DNA from: Pseudonocardia sp.
GTDB lineage: Bacteria; Actinomycetota; Actinomycetes; Mycobacteriales; Pseudonocardiaceae
Length of the DNA stretch: 32,328 nucleotides
Reading direction: 5' to 3'
NCBI GenBank assembly: GCA_025869365.1
Contig: JAOZVV010000143.1
Span: 1 to 32,328 of the forward strand
Made by a program: the position numbers and the translations under genes. Below the pieces are notes generated by a model, which ran no database searches, was not told the DNA's origin, and saw only the letters and a list, made by a program, of their open reading frames with translations. This document shows, piece after piece, positions 28,261-32,328 of this stretch (position 1 is the first letter of the stretch; every line of letters starts with the position of its first letter).

Positions 28261-29580
28261 TCAGCGCTCGTCGACCACCCGCTTCGCCTTGAAGGTGGTC
28301 TCCGGGAGGGTGCCCTCGGGGAGCAGCGTGACCGGCACCCGGATCCCGAGGACGCGCTTGAGGGCTTCCTCCGTACGCGGGGCGAGCGCGGGATCCCCCT
28401 CCGCCTCGACGGTCATCTCGTCGAGCGCGCCGTTCCTCCGGACGCGGATCCGGAACTCCGGGCCCAGTTCGGGGATGCTGCGCAGCGCGGTCTCCACCGC
28501 ACTGGGGAACACGTTCGCCCCCCGGATGACCAGCATGTCGTCCAGCCGGCCGAGGATGCCCTCGGGCAGCCGCGGGTAGGTGCGCCCGCAGGGGCACGGG
28601 TCCGTCGCCAGGTAGGTCTCGTCGCCCGGGGCGAACCGGATCATCGGCTGGGAGTCCCGCCAGAGATGGGTGTAGACGACGGCGCCGCGCTCCCCCACCG
28701 GGATCGGCGCGTTGAGGTCCTCCGCGGACACGACCTCGGTGAACACCTCGTCCGTGTAGAGGTGCGTCCCCGTACCCGCCTCGCAGTCGACGCTCGTCTG
28801 GAACGGGTACATCTCCGAGGTCGAGCCGGCGTCCGCGGCGATCGCGCCCCAGCCCTCCTCGATGATCTTCCGGGTTCCCGGCAGCGACCCGCCGGGCTCC
28901 CCGCCGACCAGCAGGTGCCGGACGGTGGAGGCACGCAGGTCGATCCCCATCCGCTCGGCGACGGACAACAGGTGGATGCAGTAGGACGGCGTCGCGCTGA
29001 ACACCGTGGAGCCCAGCCGCGCGATCAGCTCGAGGTGCTTCTCGGACTCGGTGATGCCGAGGGGGAACAGCGTCGCGCCGATCCGCTCGAGGCCCTGCAC
29101 CACGCCCCAGCCACCGAAGAACAGGCCGAACGGGAAGCCGACCTGCACGATGTCGTCCGGCCGCACGCCGGCACACCACTGCGCCATCGCGTGGACCTCG
29201 CCGGCGCGCTCCCAGTCCGTCTTGGACACCGCGTACATCGTGGGCACACCCGAGGTACCGGACGAGCCGTGGATGCGGGCGATCTCCCCCGGCGCCAGGT
29301 CCCGGGCGTAGCTGCCGAACGGCGGATGCTCCTTCTGGTCCGCCACCAGCATCTTCTTCGTGATCACCGGGACCCTGGTCGTGAAGTCCTCGATGCTGCG
29401 CACCTGGTCCGGGTGGAAGCCGTGGGCGTCGTAATGGCGCCGGTAGAACGGCAGCTCCGAGTAGACGAAGCGCAGCTGGTGCTGCATCCGCTCCAGGATC
29501 AGCGCGTCGCGCTTCGCCGGGTCGAGCGTCTCCCGCTCCTCGTCCCAGAACCGCGGGAAACCCATCCCGTTCTCCCTCAT
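28261..29580 (-). CDS. PaaK-like phenylacetate-CoA ligase family enzyme
   Basis: A 439-residue adenylate-forming CoA ligase of the phenylacetate-CoA ligase family, activating an aromatic or related carboxylic acid as an acyl-CoA. The N-terminal part reads LRFVYSELPFYRRHYDAHGF. The phosphate-binding loop is HGSSGTSGVPTMYAVSK. The middle contains GFPFGLFFGGWGVVQGLERI and LLVGGEPGG. The hinge is GRLDDMLVIRGANVFPSAVE, and the catalytic-lysine tail is FKAKRVVDE. The CPCGRTYPRL motif is typical of PaaK proteins. The ATG overlaps the stop of the upstream AMP-binding gene (ATGA on the minus strand, 29580-29577). It is the last gene of the operon. True phenylacetate specificity is not implied, because no paaA-E genes accompany it. 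Confidence 0.92.
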   Translation of the reverse strand: MRENGMGFPRFWDEERETLDPAKRDALILERMQHQLRFVYSELPFYRRHYDAHGFHPDQVRSIEDFTTRVPVITKKMLVADQKEHPPFGSYARDLAPGEIARIHGSSGTSGVPTMYAVSKTDWERAGEVHAMAQWCAGVRPDDIVQVGFPFGLFFGGWGVVQGLERIGATLFPLGITESEKHLELIARLGSTVFSATPSYCIHLLSVAERMGIDLRASTVRHLLVGGEPGGSLPGTRKIIEEGWGAIAADAGSTSEMYPFQTSVDCEAGTGTHLYTDEVFTEVVSAEDLNAPIPVGERGAVVYTHLWRDSQPMIRFAPGDETYLATDPCPCGRTYPRLPEGILGRLDDMLVIRGANVFPSAVETALRSIPELGPEFRIRVRRNGALDEMTVEAEGDPALAPRTEEALKRVLGIRVPVTLLPEGTLPETTFKAKRVVDER

Positions 29581-31160
29581 CCGATAGCGCGATCGCGTGC
29601 AGCCCAGTGGGGCGCTCGCAGGGCCTTCTTGTCGATCTTGCCGAACGGTGTCTCCGGCAACCCTGCCACGATCTCGACCGTCTTCGGCCGCGCGTAGGCC
29701 GCCAGCTCGTTGCGCGCCCAGGCGAGCAGGGCCGGCACGTCCAGCTCCCCCGCCGGGACGACGACGGCGTGCACGGCCTCACCCCAGTCGTCGTGCGGGA
29801 CACCGATCACCGCCACCCGGGCGACGGACGGATGCCGGGCCAGCGCGTCCTCCACCTCGCGGCAGTACACGTTCATGCCGCCCGAGATCACCATGTCGTT
29901 CTTGCGGTCCCGCAGGTAGAGATAGTCACCGTCGCCGAGGAAGCCGATGTCCCCGGTGCGGATCCAGCCAGCCTGCACGAACTCGGACACGGGCAGGAAC
30001 TTGGCAGAGGTCGCCTCGGGCGCGTCCAGGTACCCGTCGAGGGTGTAGGGCGCCTTCAGACAGATCTCCCCGGTCTGCCCGGCCGGCAGTGGCGAGCCCG
30101 CGTCGTCGACGACCATGACGTCCGCCATGATCGACGCCCGGCCGCACGAGCCGAGCAGCTCCGGCCGGGTGAGATCGTGATCGTCCTTCGCCAGCCTGGT
30201 TCCCCAGTTCGGGCACTCCGTCTGTCCGAAGAGCTGCACGAACACCCGGCCGAACACCTCCAGCCCGCGGGCGAGCCGGCTCGGTGCGATCGGCGCCATG
30301 CCGTAGACGATCGTGCGCAGGGCGAGCTCGCCGTCGCCGCCGTGCTCCCCGGCGACGTCCAGCAGCCGGTAGATCATGGTCGGCACCAGGAACGTCCAGG
30401 TGATCCCCGCGCCGCGGAGGAGCCCCAGCGCCTCGGTCGCGTCGAAGCCGTCCCGGATCACGCAGGTCGCGCCGCGGACCAGGGCGGACTGCGCGAACAG
30501 GCCGGCCGCGTGGGCCAGCGGGGTCATCAGCAGCAGGCGCTCGTCCTGGGCGATCTCGCCCTCGACGATCTGCGCGTACTGCACCGCGACGGCGGAGCGC
30601 TGGCTGTGCACCACGCCCTTCGGCTTCCCGGTGGTCCCGCCGGTGAAGTAGACGGCGGCCCGGTCCGTCGGGCGGACCGGCGGCGGCGCCAGTCGCGGGG
30701 GAGCCAGGTCCGGGAGCCCGGCGAGCTCGGGGGTGCTCGCCGGGCCCCCGGACATCGGGCCTCCACCGTCGTCGACCTGCAGAACCACGCAGCCGGGCAC
30801 GTGCTGCGCGGCGCGGAGGCCGATCTCGCGGAGGCTGGTCCCGAGAACCATCGCCCGTGCACCCACCGCCGTGAGCACGTGGACGACAGCCGCCTCGGGC
30901 AACTGATGGTTGACCGGGACCTTCACCGCGCCGAGTCGCGCCACCGCCACGTCCGCGACGACGAACTCGGCGCGGTTGCGCAGGTACAGCGCCACCGGGT
31001 CACCCGCCCCGACGCCGTGTTCGCGCAGCTGGTGGGCGACGGCGGCGGACCAGCGGTCGAGGTCCGAATAGGTGAGCAGCCGCTCGCCGTCCTCGATCGC
31101 CGTCCGGTCCCGGTACCGGCGCAGCGCGGCCTCGAACTCCTCACGCAGGGTCTCGCGCAC
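29577..31160 (-). CDS. Acyl-CoA synthetase (AMP-binding, fatty-acid/aryl-CoA ligase class)
   Basis: A 527-residue ANL-superfamily ligase. The P-loop is YFTGGTTGKPKGVVHSQ. The adenine motif appears as QLFGQTECPNWG (usual YGxTE). The hinge region reads GWIRTGDIGFLGDGDYLYLRDR, followed by KNDMVISGGMNVYCREVEDAL. The catalytic lysine is in TPFGKIDKKALR near the C-terminus. It would activate a carboxylic acid to its CoA ester; chain length or ring structure cannot be read. It starts at GTG 31160, and its stop overlaps the PaaK-like start, so both ligases are translationally coupled. The upstream LLM oxidoreductase gene ends 80 bp before it. Confidence 0.92.
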   Translation of the reverse strand: MRETLREEFEAALRRYRDRTAIEDGERLLTYSDLDRWSAAVAHQLREHGVGAGDPVALYLRNRAEFVVADVAVARLGAVKVPVNHQLPEAAVVHVLTAVGARAMVLGTSLREIGLRAAQHVPGCVVLQVDDGGGPMSGGPASTPELAGLPDLAPPRLAPPPVRPTDRAAVYFTGGTTGKPKGVVHSQRSAVAVQYAQIVEGEIAQDERLLLMTPLAHAAGLFAQSALVRGATCVIRDGFDATEALGLLRGAGITWTFLVPTMIYRLLDVAGEHGGDGELALRTIVYGMAPIAPSRLARGLEVFGRVFVQLFGQTECPNWGTRLAKDDHDLTRPELLGSCGRASIMADVMVVDDAGSPLPAGQTGEICLKAPYTLDGYLDAPEATSAKFLPVSEFVQAGWIRTGDIGFLGDGDYLYLRDRKNDMVISGGMNVYCREVEDALARHPSVARVAVIGVPHDDWGEAVHAVVVPAGELDVPALLAWARNELAAYARPKTVEIVAGLPETPFGKIDKKALRAPHWAARDRAIG

Positions 31161-31240
31161 GGTTCTCTAGGGACGCGGGACGAGACCCTGGGCCTCGGCC
31201 ACCTCGAGCGCCGGGACGGGCGACGACGGGCCCGCCTCCA

Positions 31241-32328
31241 TCATGCGATCCCGAGGGCGACGTTGGCCAGCTTCTGCCGGCGCGCCATGTTCTCCCGCTT
31301 CGTGAACTGGGGCATGACGTAGCGGGCGAACATCTCCAGCGAGCGGTTCCACTTGTCCGTGGTCACCCAGTCCCGGCAGTTGATCAGCAGCGTGCCGAAG
31401 CCGCCGACCTCCTCCTCGAGCTCCTTGAGCTGGCGGGTGCACTCCTCGGGGCTGCCGACGATCCAGGGGATGTTCTCGACCATCCACTCGAAGGACAGGT
31501 CCGAGTCCTCCATGCCCTGGCCCTTCTTCATCAGCGCGCCGAGGCCGAGGCCGAACAGGTAGTCGTAGGAGCGCTTGACGCCCTCGCGGATGTCCTTGAG
31601 CGCCTGGTTCTTGTCGTCGGTGACGTAGACCTCGCGCACGATCCGCCAGTTGTCCCTGGTCACGGCCGGGTCGATGCCCGCGGCGGCACCCGCCTCCAGC
31701 ATCGCCGCACCCATGCCCTTGAGATCCGGCGCGTCGGTGTAGGTGCCGTTGTCCGTCGGGGCGAAGTGCACCGAGAGCGGCTTCCAGCCGTTGCTGCCGC
31801 ACTTCGCGTAGTTGTGCAGGCCGGTGAGGCCGGCGATCGCGAACGGCGGGACGTCCTGGTACGGCCCGACCTGCAGCTGGCGGTTCTCGTACTTCCAGTA
31901 GACGCCCTCGTAGGTGACCGGGTCCTCGGACGTCAGGAGCTTCCAGATGATCTCCAGCGCCTCGTTGGTCCGCGGGGCCGCCTCGGAGGGCTCCAGGCCG
32001 AACAGTGCCTTGTCCGTGGGCAGCCCGCCGCCGCCGAAGCCGTACTCCAGACGCCCGTGCGTGAGGTGGTCCAGGAACGCGAGGCGCTCGGCGACCATGA
32101 ACGGGTCCTGGTACGGCAGGTTCACCACGCCCGTGCCGAGCCGGATCCGGTGCGTCACCGCGGAGGCCTTGGCGATCATGTACTCGGGGACGGGCACGTT
32201 CTCGAAGCCGCCGGTGTGGTGCTCGCCGATCCAGAACTCGTCGAAGCCGAGCCGCTCCGCCTCGACCACCGCGGCGATGTCGCGGTCGTAGGACAGGGTC
32301 CAGTTCTCGTTCGGCGGGTGCTCGGGCA
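31241..32328 (-). CDS. LLM class flavin-dependent oxidoreductase, N-terminus outside window
   Basis: A luciferase-like monooxygenase family protein using reduced flavin to oxygenate a substrate. The frame is open to the window edge: the codons before the apparent start at 32269 read PEHPPNENWTLSYDRDIAA, a typical N-terminal stretch, so the true start lies beyond 32328. Visible landmarks: AERLGFDEFWIGEHHTGGFE, IRLGTGVVNLPYQDPFMVAERLA as two blocks, GRLEYGFGGGG, and ALEIIWKLLTSEDPVTYEGV. The long C-terminal region ends with NMARRQKLANVALGIA. About 361 residues are seen; the complete protein is probably about 370-390. It is the first visible gene of a minus-strand operon with two CoA ligases. 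The substrate is unknown. Confidence 0.9.
   Translation of the reverse strand, partial: PEHPPNENWTLSYDRDIAAVVEAERLGFDEFWIGEHHTGGFENVPVPEYMIAKASAVTHRIRLGTGVVNLPYQDPFMVAERLAFLDHLTHGRLEYGFGGGGLPTDKALFGLEPSEAAPRTNEALEIIWKLLTSEDPVTYEGVYWKYENRQLQVGPYQDVPPFAIAGLTGLHNYAKCGSNGWKPLSVHFAPTDNGTYTDAPDLKGMGAAMLEAGAAAGIDPAVTRDNWRIVREVYVTDDKNQALKDIREGVKRSYDYLFGLGLGALMKKGQGMEDSDLSFEWMVENIPWIVGSPEECTRQLKELEEEVGGFGTLLINCRDWVTTDKWNRSLEMFARYVMPQFTKRENMARRQKLANVALGIA

Noticed and set aside
28261-29580. A phenylacetate degradation (paa) locus
   Set aside because: Only the ligase family is shared; no ring epoxidase or paa regulator genes are present.

Overview
The window is about 32 kb of very GC-rich DNA (roughly 70-75 % by eye), densely coding, with many GTG and TTG starts. 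Gene content points to an Actinomycetota chromosome, probably Pseudonocardiaceae or a relative. The main evidence is the conserved actinobacterial block of a SCO1664-type kinase-like protein, DUF3090, an MSMEG_4193-type phosphomutase and UppP. Family names come from reading the translations, not from a database search.

Layout. 1-2480: end of glycerol kinase (cut by the window edge) and glpD. 2484-5077: a perfect 22-bp palindrome, a small ABM-fold monooxygenase, a strong hairpin, a PLP threonine/serine dehydratase-like enzyme and a flavin monooxygenase-like protein. 5095-8269: a minus-strand HAD phosphatase and DUF2127 membrane protein, divergent from an MFS exporter whose promoter carries an inverted repeat. 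8348-8583: two oppositely oriented arrays of a 22-bp repeat between the converging MFS and gnd genes. 8591-10778: gnd and an unrecognised ORF. 10890-13931: the conserved minus-strand block. 14051-15342: an aldo/keto reductase homologue that appears to have lost half its catalytic tetrad, and a DUF5703 protein. 15377-18489: a tight minus-strand operon (M20 peptidase, SDR, quinone oxidoreductase). 18596-18683: tRNA-Leu(GAG), then about 400 bp without a gene and a small secreted protein. 19499-23850: a TetR regulator divergent from a PaoABC-type molybdenum aldehyde oxidase operon. 23837-25424: peroxiredoxin, VOC protein and Nudix hydrolase. 25474-28178: tandem glycine riboswitch, gcvT and glyA. 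28261-32328: a minus-strand operon with an LLM flavin oxidoreductase (cut by the window edge) and two adenylate-forming CoA ligases.

How the genes work together. glpK/glpD convert glycerol to DHAP. gnd serves the pentose phosphate pathway. The riboswitch, gcvT and glyA form a glycine/one-carbon unit. The TetR gene very probably controls the aldehyde oxidase operon, because a palindrome fills the spacer of the predicted promoter. The last operon looks like uptake, CoA activation and oxidation of an unidentified carboxylic acid.

Most worth checking: the uncharacterised SCO1664/DUF3090/phosphomutase cassette, the apparent absence of any canonical start codon for the aldehyde oxidase iron-sulfur subunit, the degenerate aldo/keto reductase, and the 3+7 inverted 22-bp repeat arrays.
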